Shown: positions 9,072 to 18,496 of the stretch, one piece after another
Position numbering within the stretch: the first letter of the stretch is position 1
Layout: each line of letters opens with the position of its first letter
Origin: Rhodocollybia butyracea
Taxonomy: Eukaryota > Basidiomycota > Agaricomycetes > Agaricales > Omphalotaceae
Assembly (NCBI GenBank): GCA_015501585.1
Contig: JADNRY010000697.1
Location: 1 to 30,839 of the forward strand
DNA: 30,839 bases
Reading direction: 5' to 3'
Translations under genes and position numbers: made by a program
Notes under the pieces: generated by a model
What the model was told of the DNA's origin: nothing
Databases searched by the model: none
The model's input: the letters and a program-made list of their open reading frames with translations, nothing else

Positions 9072-10825
9072 ATGACAATGTCCAACGTTGAAGACGGTTC
9101 GAACAGTGACGACGGTGGCCAATCATCCACGCCTACACCGTCGAGCAACCTGCACCAAAATCTCGGCTCTTTGGATTCCTGGTCAGCTGCGGACACACCT
9201 TCACATCACTGCTACCAGGGTACTTCTTACTTCACTTCTTCAGTCTCGTCATCAAGCAGGCCATCCTACTCTTCCGCAGCTACTCGTCCTACACCGATTC
9301 TCATGTGTTCATCCTCCGGGCATTTGTATCCGACGAGGCATCCGCAGTATTAGCGTTAGTCCAGCTGCTCGCGGCTTTAGAAAAGCTGTTTCTGTCGGTG
9401 ACAAGCCACACGGCGATTCATCCGACGAGCATGAGCAGGAAGAAACACCGCAAGAGCCAGTTATGCTGAAAGAGCGACAGTCTCTCATAAACGTGTAAAT
9501 GTCAAGTCGAATGGAACAATTAGAGACGATACGCTTCGTCATCAAGCTAGTCCTTCATGGGTCCCGCCGACTGAAGCTACTTCTCTCCTCGCTGCATCTC
9601 TCCCAACTCCTGCTCCTGCCAAATCCTATGGCGCCCTCTCCACCAGTGCCACCTCCTCTTCTTCCATCGGATACTCCCAATCCCCTCTTCTTACTCCAAT
9701 CTTCTCGGCACAATCGTATTATGGCTTTTATTCACATCATCGCTCCGCCGGCCCTTCCCGGACACCAAAGCAATTGAATGCAGCAGTACTCAACTGCGCG
9801 CTGGCAATTGGTATGCTGATGAAATATGAAAGGAGGTCAAGTTCAATGCGAAGAGCGCGGGGGTGACGAGCATGTTGCTGGTCATGGCCATTGTGGGTGC
9901 GTTGACGCCAACAATGTTTTTTCAGACATATGGGAATGTGAGTGCCCGGGTTTTTCTTTGGTCTTCATCCTGTGGTCTTTGACTTTTTTTTTTCTTTTGA
10001 CTTTTTGATCTTTTTACCTGGCCTCTTCTTTCTCCGTTCGCCCGTCCGTTCGTACATCCGTAGTTTCAACTTGTTTGCACAGGCTGCCCACCTGTCGGCG
10101 GCGGTGTTGGATCCCGGAACAAACCCCGGATCTGCGAACAATGTTATTACCTGGACCCTGTCCACGATCCGTTTCATCAGAGCGCTGTTAAGAGCTTGAT
10201 GTATTTCCGTGCTGTCGTGTTGATATTTGTAAGTGTTTGAGGCCGTTTAATCCCTCGAGGCAGTCTTTTGCCTTGCGTTGCCTCTTGCATTGCCTTTCTA
10301 CTCTTGTCTTCTTACTAATGGCTAACACACCGCTAGTCCTACCCAATCCCTCCGCAGAGATGCGTCGCAAATTCAGCAAAACCCACAGCAGCTCCTGCAT
10401 TGAGTGATCTAGTGGGGAGTTTGCCTATGCATTAGGGTTTAGGGAACGCGGATAGTAGGACTGTTGAGTCGATCTTCCTTCCTTCGAATGTTCTTTGGAC
10501 AGTTCTTTCTGATCTCTCTTACTCTACGTCTCTGTTCAAATCTTAATCTTATTCTCTTCATCCTGCTGCTAACAGTCCTTCTGCCACAAGTTCATCCACC
10601 AAGCATTCAACGGACCTTATCCCTTCGTACGTCTATTCTGCATCTCGGAGGGGGGGATCTGGGAGGAGGAGGAGGGAAAGGGTCCGCAGACGCGTCCGCC
10701 TGGCGCGAGCGTAAATTGTGTTGTATGCCCCTGCGCCGCTAGCGATACCGATGCCTACGTCTAGAGGTTCGGTCTCACTACCTGGAGGCCCCGCTTCGGC
10801 ACCTAATGCCAGAAGCCAAGATTAA
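9072..10825 (+). pseudogene. B2: longest copy of unrecognised multi-exon gene, broken
   Basis: The N-terminus is MTMSNVEDGSNSDDGGQS followed by Ser/Thr-rich sequence with a TRPTPIL motif; B4 shares it. A Glu/Asp-rich piece (DEPHGDSSDEHEQEE type) follows at 9401-9470. After a frame change, 9538-9775 reads RHQASPSWVPPTEA, AKSYG, SPLLTPIFSAQS and RSAGPSRTPK, matched by B3. Then come MKYERRSSSMRRARG and a hydrophobic stretch (LLVMAIVGALTPTMFFQ) before a GTGAGTG donor at about 9938. Later exons: one ending MYFRAVVLIF before GTAAGTG (about 10230), one after CTAAC..CTAG at 10337, one after AACAG at about 10576, and a final TAA at 10823. Frameshifts between segments make an intact product unlikely. 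Probably a membrane protein with a disordered Ser-rich N-terminus; function not recognised. Confidence 0.45.
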
Positions 10826-10939
10826 ATCAGGCTAGTTTGCAAACCATCACCACCATCTGGCCTCGGTCTTCAATAATGTTTAGTTGCTGACAGAACCAAC
10901 ACAGAACATGTCACTGCAAGAACAAGTACAAGCAAAAGT

Positions 10940-11238
10940 TGTGCTGCTATGTTTTGTTCTTCATGTATCTTTGCTGTAAGGGCTCTGTGTATACATGCAC
11001 CTATGACCTCAGACTTGCCTCTAGGTCATGACATCACCTTTCTCTTGCCCTGTTGATGCTGAGTCGTTCAATTTTGTGTGGACTCTATCTGATCTCTGAT
11101 CTCTGACATGCACCTAGGCCTGTGTTATTTGGTGCTGTGACTATATTTGGGGTCCTCACTTGGTATTTTACTCCCCCAGAGAAATAGTTACATCATGAGC
11201 ACGTCCTGCAGGCTCTTCAGTCCGCTGACAAAGGATAA
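10940..11238 (+). pseudogene. D1: 3' relic of an amino-acid permease (APC family)
   Basis: Exon remnants flank an intron at 10976-11034 (GTAAGG..CTCTAG), which is homologous to the intron at 29385-29440 in D2. The spliced reading resembles IFAVMTSPFSCPVDAESFNF, the FFPV..ESFN region of fungal amino-acid/GABA-type permeases. After a second short intron ending CACCTAG comes LFGAVTIFGVLTWYFTPPEK, a typical last transmembrane helix and tail. An in-frame TAG (11185-11187) replaces the expected Trp, then LHHEHVLQALQSADKG and TAA at 11236. It lies directly after B2. Clear relic of a transporter that would import amino acids across the plasma membrane. Confidence 0.65.
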
Positions 11239-13160
11239 GATATGAGTCAGATATCTATATCTCCGTTGCCTTTTGTTATTTCCTTTTATTACTTTTAGAC
11301 GCTTCCGAACAGATCACTTATTCCCGCCTCTCTTATCTTTCTTGTTACCCTTTTGAAGACTATAGCCATTCTAGCAACAATTTTCGCTACCACCCTCACA
11401 AAAAACTCATCTTCGAGTTGAATAGCGATGTTGAACCGGCTGGCAGCAACAAAGTCGGACAAAGCAAAAATAGATACTGCTATTCCGACAGGACTAACGA
11501 CAGCTACTCCTTTGTGGCGTCTGTTCTATGGATAACTTGAGGTTCTTTGAAGGGCTTCCAATGTGTCGACTATTAACGCCGTGCGAATGATCACATCGTG
11601 ACAAGCCCAATGAAACTCCCCTAATAGCATGACCAATTTTGGCAAGGCTCGTTTGTGCGTTACAACCAAGGAGGCTGAGGTATGTTATGATACTTGAGAA
11701 TATATGTATGAGTACTCGGTTCGAGACTTCGAGTGTCCAAGTCCTTTGACAGCTTCCGACACACTGCTTGATTCGTGCTATATGCGAGATCACCAGGTGG
11801 TTCGTATGAAACAAAAGTCCTGGATAATCTCCCACATTACATCCGCCAATGGTACATAGTACTATAATACACTTCCTTTTAATCATCAGCGCAAAGATAC
11901 ATGAAAAGACGCGTATGGTTTTCATCGTTGCAAGCACCAGTTCGGAACAACAACATCTTACGATTTCATTGACATCCAACCGAATAACAACTCGCATTGG
12001 CATTGGGGCAAAGACCGGAAATCCCTGAAATTCATTGTAATCTGTCGGTGAGAACGAATGGGTTTGGAATGAGCAAACCAAACGAGGATATATCCTTACA
12101 AATCTCCCAGATTCCCCTCGTGGTTGAAGTTCGTTGAGCTATAGGAGGCTATATGATGTTGTGATACAGGATGCTGTTAAGCACCGAAATGGGAGATCTG
12201 GTTTAGGTTTGACCAGTAAGCAATCAAACGGTGTGGCGTCTGACTCTAATGAGGAAGCTGTTCTTAGGAAGTACACTTGCTCGAGGGGTTAGAGCACAGA
12301 ATCAGAAAGATAATCAGCAGACGTACTGCGGCCTTCAGGCAATTCCTACTTCGAAGTTCATACATTAAGAAGTTCACGTAACAACAATCGCTAGCAAAGT
12401 CAGAGCAAAGTCTTCAAACCTGAACGATAATATTGGCCTCTTCGAAGCTGAAAAGATCATAGCCAGCTGTTGCCCCCAACGCAAAACACTTGGAGAGAAA
12501 CACCAGTGAAGCAAGTTCAACCCATTCAGATATTGTTATTTGCTAGTAATTCATTGCCAGAGGTGACCATTGATGATCAGTTTGACCAGTCACATCTATT
12601 GCAGCCCTAAGAGTCCAACCAGCCTTAACTTATTGAAGTGGTATGGTCCCAGAGGAGTGTAATTGAAGATACGGAAGGGACTTCAATGGTGCTCATCACA
12701 CATATCAAAGAATAGTCAAAAAAGCGAGTTTGAACTATGCTAATATTGGGATTGGTGGTCTCTTTCAACATTCTGTGAAGGTCATTGAGTGTCATTGGGC
12801 GTCATTAGGTTGGATTGTACTGAGGACTACAAAATAGAGAGTGGTCAGCAAGGGTCAGTGGCCATCGGCTGATTTTGACCGGTTTGCCGCGTCGTGGTAT
12901 ATTACTGCAGACAGTGAACCGTTCTGGACTTTAGTAACACCGGTACCTCCATTTTTCATTTCCCGCGTTCTGATTCTGGCGCTTGTGCTCAGAACACACG
13001 CATGGAAGAATCGATACTTCTACTCGCTTGGATGGAATCCTATGCTGAATGATTTCATTAACATATGGTCATCCAAATGCCACTGTAGAGGTAACTATTA
13101 CACATGCCAGTTGAATAACCAGGTCTGACCGTAATTTGCTTCCGACAAGACCGTAGTTCC
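11239..13160. other. No supported gene
   Basis: The longest open frame is on the minus strand (11494-12081, 195 codons, many Cys, no recognisable motif). A short plus-strand ORF (11428-11535, 35 aa, MLNRLAATKSDKAKID..) follows a pyrimidine-rich leader. I cannot support either as a gene. Short GTCATTGRG repeats occur at 12778-12806. This is the longest stretch without family A-D or transposon sequence. Confidence 0.4.
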
Positions 13161-13164
13161 TTGT

Positions 13165-13174
13165 CTTATAAAAG
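13165..13174 (+). promoter_or_regulatory. TATA box of the secreted-protein gene
   Basis: CTTATAAAAG about 80 nt upstream of the ATG at 13250, with a short pyrimidine/A-rich leader (ctctttcaccATG). Confidence 0.6.
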
Positions 13175-13249
13175 CTCGATGCATTTCCTGATACACCCAG
13201 CTTAAGCTAGTCAACCAGCTTTGCCTTTAAGAACTCGTACTCTTTCACC

Positions 13250-13700
13250 ATGTTCAAGTCCATTGCTCTCTTTGCTCTCCTTAATGCTGCTCTGGTTTCG
13301 TCCGTCGCATTGGTACCCAAGTCGATCACAGCTGAAGTACCCGATATCGTCAACTCTCCCGACGCTATCAATGTCATCTTGACTTGCACCCAGACTAATT
13401 TGACGACCTGTCGTCAATTCACGTCTACCGTATTGCCCACGGCGGGTTGCGGCATCCTTAGTAGCACTGGACAGGCAAACGTCCAGAGCGTTTCGACCGC
13501 GCCCGGTATTCAATGTACATTGTTCACGTGAGTAGCAATATATATTTGAAGTCTTTGGGGTTATTTCTAACTTTGTGCCAAATAATTATAGTGGTACGGC
13601 CTGCAATGGCACCTCACAGCTGGTCAACGGAACTATCAACGACCTTGCGGTTGTTGGTTTTTCCAACAGGGCCAACAGCTTTACCTGTGCCTCTAACTGA
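13250..13700 (+). CDS. Small secreted six-cysteine protein
   Basis: Exons 13250-13527 and 13592-13700, with a 64-nt intron (GTGAGT..TTCTAACTT..TATAG). Splicing is phase 2 and gives 128 aa ending at TGA. Residues 1-20 (MFKSIALFALLNAALVSSVA) are a clear signal peptide. The mature part has six Cys (46, 54, 67, 89, 97, 125) and two NxT/NxS-type sites near 50 and 98. The C-terminal half (CTLFTGTACNGT, then a G..NDLAVVGF..RANSF.C pattern) resembles the beta/gamma-crystallin-like repeat common in small secreted fungal proteins; that comparison is from memory. It is not a hydrophobin: there is no CC pairing and only six Cys. The ATG has a good context (CACCATG) and a TATA box. No other family member is seen in the window. 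Role unknown; could be cell-surface or effector-like. Confidence 0.85.
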
Positions 13701-14150
13701 AGCAGTAGCACCATGCTGTCAGTGGATTCCTCTCTACCAATTAATATCTACTGATTGTTACTGCTCTATCGCTTTAAATCAGACTCAGAGGGGACGAAGG
13801 TTCGAAAGGCTATCTGTTTTTGTTAACCCAATTGTGTTGTACTTGACTATATAAATGATTTCCACATGGCGCGGCATTCACTACGACATGTCGCTTAAAA
13901 CTAAGTTCGATCTGAGTTTCTCTAGATCTAGATTTCTCCGTCTTTGAATAACTCTTTCAGCAGCTAACCAGATAGATGACTAAATAAGTAACGAAAGGCC
14001 TGGGGTCTACCCTTCATTCGCCACCTGGTCACAATCCCCATTGCTATTCCTAGCTTTGGGCCTCTCCCGAAGTTGATCAAATTGAGAAGCATATATGTAT
14101 GCTGTGTTGCTCTGTAGTTCATGTTCGTCTTGAAAACCTCCAAGTTGGTC
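13701..14150. other. 3' flank of the secreted-protein gene, no gene
   Basis: Nothing recognisable apart from an A/T-rich 3' region (ctatataaatga near 13846) and a ctagatctagat palindrome near 13922. Confidence 0.5.
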
Positions 14151-14228
14151 TCGTAGAATTAGCGCCAGTAGATACGGTGCCGAAACATTTGAATTATTTC
14201 TGTTGTTCGCTCTAGCAACTACACGACA

Positions 14229-15866
14229 ATGTCCAACGTCTAAGACGGTTCGAACCGCGACGACGGTGGCAGGTCCTCCAGGCCTACGACATCCAGCCAC
14301 CTGCACCGAAATCTCCGCTCAAGCTGATCAGCTGCGGATACACCTTCACATCACCACCAGGGTACTTCCTATTTCACTTCCTCGGTCTCGCCATCGAGCA
14401 CGCCATCTTACTCTGCCCCAGCTACTCATCCAACATCCATTCTCATGCGTTCTTTGTTTGGCCACTCTATTCGGCGAGGACTCCGCAGTACTAGTGTCAG
14501 TTTCACTGCTTGTGGCTTTAGAGACGACGAGGCGTTCGGCGAGGCTGAAAAATATGGAGAAGAAATGGTGAATTCACAGAGGCATAATGCAGGAAAAGCC
14601 GTTTCTGTCGATGACGAGCCACACGGCAATTCATCCAACGAACATGAGCAGGAGCAGGAAGATATGCCGCGGACGAAGACCCAATTACGCTGAAAGAGTG
14701 ACAGTCAGGGAACAATCATCAATCAGAAACGACTTCGTCATCAAGCTAGTCCTTCATGGGTCCCGCCGACTGAAGCCACTGTTCCAACTCCAGCTCCTGC
14801 TAAATCCTACGGAATTCTCTCCACCACCTCCTCTGCTTCCATCAGATACTCCCAATCTCCTCTTCTTACTCGCATCTCCTCGGCACAATCGCATTATGCC
14901 TTTTATTCACGAGCATCATCGCTCCGCCGGCCCTTCCCAGACACCAAGGCGATGGAATACAGCAGAATCTCAACGATGTACCCAAACGTCGCATCAATCG
15001 CTCAATACTCGACCGCGCGCTGATGCTCGCAACTTCGATGCCGATGAAATACGAAAGGAGGTCAAGTTCAATGCGAAGAGCGAGGGGTGATGAGCATGTT
15101 CTGTTTATGGCCATCTGTAGCGGCTGCGTGGACGAGGCATGGACGCTAATAATAAGGTTTATTACGTCTTGACACACACCGCGTCTTGTGGTCTTTTTTG
15201 ACTTTTTTTGTGGCTTTTTGATCTTTTACCTGGTCCTGACTGGCCCCTTCTCCTTTCTCCATTCGGCCGTCCGTATATATGTCCGTAGTTCCAACTCGTA
15301 TGCACAGCCTGAGGCTGCCCACCCGTCGACGGCGGCGCTGGATCTGCGAACAGTGTTATTACCAGCACCCGGATCCATTTTATCAGAGCACTGTTAAGAG
15401 TTTGATGTATTTCCGTGCTGCCATGTTGATATTTGTGAGTGCTTGAGGCCGTTTAACCTTGCTTCTTGCGTTGTCTTTTCACTATTGTCTTCTTACTAAT
15501 GACTAATGCACCGCTAGTCCTACCCAATCCCCCCGCACAGACGCGTTGCAAATCTGGTAAAACCCACAGCAGCTCCTGCATTCAAGTGATCTAGTTGGGA
15601 GTTTACCTATGCATCAGCGTTTAGGGAACGCGAAGAGAACTGTGAGTCGATCTTTCTTTCTTTGGAGAGTTCCCTCTGATCTCTCATTCTACGTCTCTTT
15701 TTCAAATCTTAACCTTATTCTTCTTATCCTGCTGCTAACACTCCTTCTACTACAAATTCATCCCACCAAGCATTAAATGGACCTTATTCCTTCATACATC
15801 ATTTCTGCATCTCGGAAGAGAGAAAGGGTCCGCAGACGTGGCCGCCTGCCAGAAATAGAAGGATAG
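14229..15866 (+). pseudogene. B3: decayed copy of unrecognised multi-exon gene
   Basis: Same leader and first exon as B2, but the first frame is MSNV followed by TAA (14238-14243), so the normal start is dead. Downstream, 14742-14994 is open and informative: RHQASPSWVPPTEATVPT, SPLLTRISSAQSHYAFYS, then RRPFPDTKAMEYSRISTMY and NVASIAQYSTAR, then a TGA. A shifted frame continues ALMLATSMPMKYERRSSS and a MRRARGDEHVLFMAI stretch. Exons after about 15310, 15518 (CTAATG..CTAG) and 15735 match B2, the last ending in an Arg-rich tail (RKRERVRRRGRL) and TAG at 15864. B3 shows the block between PFPD and the MKYERR region better than B2 does. Function not recognised. Confidence 0.5.
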
Positions 15867-15876
15867 TGTAATAGGG
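15855..15876. repeat. 22-bp direct repeat, left copy
   Basis: ATAGAAGGATAGTGTAATAGGG in two overlapping views: the identical 22 bases recur at 17434-17455. They bracket a 1.56-kb stretch that contains the minisatellite and the hAT-like element. Confidence 0.7.
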
Positions 15877-15902
15877 GGCACCGAACTTTCGACGTAACCC
15901 TG

Positions 15903-15995
15903 TGATGTAACCGTCCCATGCAGTCCCATGCAGTCCCATAAGCGTCCCATGCGGTCCCATAAGTGATTCCATCAAGTCCCATAAGTGATCCCATC
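15903..15995. repeat. GTCCCATgc/GTCCCATaag short repeats
   Basis: At least seven spaced copies of (G/A)TCCCAT followed by GCAG, GCGG or AAG(T/C)G. The core is the same as in the longer minisatellite at 16325-16560. Confidence 0.75.
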
Positions 15996-16324
15996 AGTAA
16001 CATAAATTGAGTTGCATCACGTCGTTTATCGAGAATATTTATGAATGTATGTTACTAGCTCGATACTATCTGATACTATCTTAATTCTGTTTGTTAGAGT
16101 TGGGGTCATAATTTCTCTTTTTTGTACTGTCGTCTGTGATGCTGTGTGCAACTTTTGCAGGGCTAATTTCAATGAATAAAATGCTGCACACATTTCTTTT
16201 TGACCTTCTTCATCATGCCCTTGAGCCCTCCCCCTTTGCTGAGTAGTGAGAAAATTCTACACATTATATGTGTGCAATTCACTATTAAAGTGCACCCCCA
16301 GGGCCCACACAACTTATTTAACAT

Positions 16325-16560
16325 ACCATGGCCCATGCATGTCCCATAAGAGTTATGTACTACAAGTTTTGTAGAGGTTACATTGGCCCAACACTGACCC
16401 CATGCATGTCCCATAAAGGTTACTTGGTCCCATGCACATCCCATAAGGGTTACATTGGTCCCATGCATGTCCCATAAGGGTTACGTCGGTCCCATGCATG
16501 TCCCATAAGGGTTACGTTGGTCCCATGCATGCCCCATAACAGTTACATCAGTGTCCCATA
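16325..16560. repeat. Minisatellite, unit about 31 bp
   Basis: Tandem array of about seven units of the form GGTCCCATGCATGTCCCATA plus AGGGTTACGTT. The central units (about 16425-16520) are nearly identical; the outer ones are degenerate. It creates a repetitive minus-strand open frame (MGHAWD-like) that I do not take as a gene. Confidence 0.85.
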
Positions 16561-16748
16561 AGAGCTATATCCTGGAGAGCAAGAGCATACACTAGTAGTG
16601 TGGCAATGTATTGAAGTATCTACCAAGTGAGGTAACTATTATGCATACAGTCATTGACGGTTGCAGTAAAATCTTGGGGCGCCATAAAGTAGAATAATAT
16701 ACTAATAAAGGATCAGTAAGTAACTAATATCCAAAGTGAATGTTCGGT

Positions 16749-17349
16749 TAGTGATGTGCCGGCTACGGCTCAGGGCCGTTGAGCCCCCAAAGCCGGCGTC
16801 TTTGAGCCTAGCCTGGCCCCAGCCGTCATAGGGCTCAGGGGGGCTCAAGGCCCGGCTCAGAATTCTCAAAGCCCTGGGCCGGGGCCTGAGCCGGAGCTCA
16901 GCGCTTAATGAAGCATAGAGCAGCACGCCAAAAATTACACTACATGTATCATCACTTATGCCCAATTTTACACTCATGGTTTCCAGAGATATTAACCAGG
17001 CTGAAAAAAGGCTCCATTAGTGTCAAACAATTTGTTCCACCTATCTGATGAATGTATTGCATTGGCCTTACAGATCCAAATCATCTCAAAAAGCAGGTGT
17101 ATAACCTGCACGCACTCGGAAAGCAACCAGAAAGCCAGAAGTATCATGGTGTAGAGTCCACCGAGGACAAGGAGCTTAGCGCCTCAAGACATGTCTCTTT
17201 AGCGCTTGGGCCCCGGCCTGAGCCTGAGCCGGCTTTGAGCCGGCCCTTCGTGGGGGCTAGGGCCCGGCTCAGATTTTTGACGAGCCCTGGCCGGGGCTTT
17301 TGAGCCGTAGCCGGGGCTTCTGAGCCGGGCCCCAGCCGGCACAACACTA
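16749..17349. mobile_element. hAT-like non-autonomous element (601 bp) with 8-bp target duplication
   Basis: Terminal inverted repeats: left TAGTGATGTGCCGGCT (16749-16764), right end complementary, reading TAGTGTTGTGCCGGCT inward from 17349. Flanked by TGTTCGGT at 16741-16748 and 17350-17357, an 8-bp target duplication as in the hAT superfamily. The subterminal ~150 bp on each side are very G+C rich, with many GAGCC/GGCTC and GCCGGGGC motifs in inverted orientation, as if binding sites for a transposase. The A/T-richer centre has no coding capacity. Confidence 0.85.
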
Positions 17350-17433
17350 TGTTCGGTACAGCACTATGCTCATCCCATTCATGAGGCGTGAGTCTCTTCA
17401 TATTATGAGCGGCGCGGGACTCTGCTCTGTTGT

Positions 17434-17455
17434 ATAGAAGGATAGTGTAATAGGG
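17434..17455. repeat. 22-bp direct repeat, right copy
   Basis: Identical to 15855-15876. Confidence 0.7.
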
Positions 17456-17467
17456 ATGGCAGCTACG

Positions 17468-17535
17468 AACCCGCCACATACATTCTGCCGTGCATCCCAT
17501 GTGCATGGTGTGTGTCGGGTGCGCGCAGTGCATGC
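17468..17535. mobile_element. Solo end of the GTGCGTGC-rich element
   Basis: The sequence ccacatacattctgccgtgca, followed by cccatgtgcatggtg, matches one terminus of the elements at 20315 and 22660 (reverse complement). Only about 65 bp of one end is present; no partner end follows. Confidence 0.55.
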
Positions 17536-17710
17536 AGCTATTTCAAATTTGGCGAGTTATGGCTCTGTATGTTGGATCACTTCTCCACATCATGATAACT
17601 CAAAGCTGTACTGACATCCTCTCTCCCTCCCTCCCCTCCTCCTTCTTTGCCCTATAGTATAGAAATAGTAGGCTCACCAAGCTATCTCCCTCAAATCTCC
17701 GTAACGGTCA

Positions 17711-18109
17711 ATGGTCATCTTCTCCGCATGGTATTCCCTGGATAAAATGGGCAAAGTCGCACATACGTCCTTGCTGAACTTATTACGCTAGGGTGTCATT
17801 TCCCTTATACTTGCGTTTATACGTATACATATATTGAGTAAGAGTACTTATTACCAGGAAAGTATCTTGATTTTGGGGTGGGTGTTTCGAAGATCCTTTC
17901 CTTCCTTCCTTCCTTCCTTCCTTCTCTCATCCCTCGTTCCATTTTTTCTTTTTCCCCTTGTTCTATTGTTTATTTGTTTGTCTGACTCACGTTTTCTGAC
18001 CTGGCGCTGATACAGCAACCTGATCCTCGCTGGACTCTATTATGCCCCCCGCCGCACGGAAGACACGCATGAAGTTATTGATCCGTACCTACGCCGATCT
18101 TACCAATAG
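17711..18109 (+). pseudogene. C1: fragment of a conserved coding segment after B
   Basis: The frame 17711-17791 (MVIFSAWYSLDKMGKVAHT) matches C2 at 23036-23092 (MVSFSPWYFLDKIGEVAHPF), with third-position differences that suggest former coding. A putative later exon starts after GATACAG at 18016 and reads NLILAGLYYAPRRTEDTHEV then IDPYLRRSYQ and stop at 18109. Pyrimidine-rich DNA with a CTTC microsatellite lies between. Whether this is the 3' end of gene B or a separate gene cannot be decided; no family recognised. Confidence 0.35.
17897..17924. repeat. CTTC microsatellite
   Basis: Run of about seven CCTT/CTTC units within a pyrimidine-rich stretch. Confidence 0.85.
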
Positions 18110-18339
18110 GCCTTGAACCTGAACAATTCAATGCGCTTCGCGCAGGAGTTTGATTATTTGACGGATGCGAGGAGTGTGTCTGTATCTGACGATGTGAGGG
18201 GTTGTGGGGGGTTTGTAGTGCCAATTGTAGTTTGAAAAATGACGATAAGGATCTGAATATAGTACCTGCCACTACCAGTAGCATTGATAGGATCATTTGA
18301 TTTCATTGGTATGCTTATCTGGAAGTCAGACACTGTACT

Positions 18340-18440
18340 TATGTCAACTTGCTCCCAATAACAAGTGGGCTCTCGTAGGAATCAGTAGGATTGATAACAA
18401 AAATTGAAACCTTTGCAAGACCATGATCAGCCAAGCGTGG
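18340..18440 (+). pseudogene. Relic of amino-acid permease 3' end (D), flank of A5
   Basis: Near-identical to the last ~90 bp of D2 (29515-29611): caacttgctcc, caagtgggctctcg, then gcaagacca.gatcagccaa and gcgtggtag. It is broken by small indels and the rest of the permease is missing. It shows that A5 and A6 come from the same duplicated D-A unit. Confidence 0.6.
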
Positions 18441-18496
18441 TAGAAAGTACCAAGAAAGTACATATTGTATTCTATTTTTGAGACATGAAGATATGG

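Noticed and set aside
9100..9125. GGTTCGAAC-type sequences resembling a tRNA B box in B2, B3 and B4
   Set aside because: They lie inside the B coding frame (EDGSNSDDGG), and no A box or cloverleaf surrounds them.
11494..12081. 195-codon minus-strand open frame
   Set aside because: No recognisable motif, odd composition (many scattered Cys), no paralogue and no clear promoter or splice partner; kept only as part of a region without supported gene.
12841..13128. 95-codon plus-strand frame before the secreted-protein gene
   Set aside because: It begins with GTG, has no motif and overlaps the likely promoter region.
15773..16468. Minus-strand frames with MGHAWD/YGTAWD repeats
   Set aside because: They are translations of the GTCCCAT minisatellites; no gene features.
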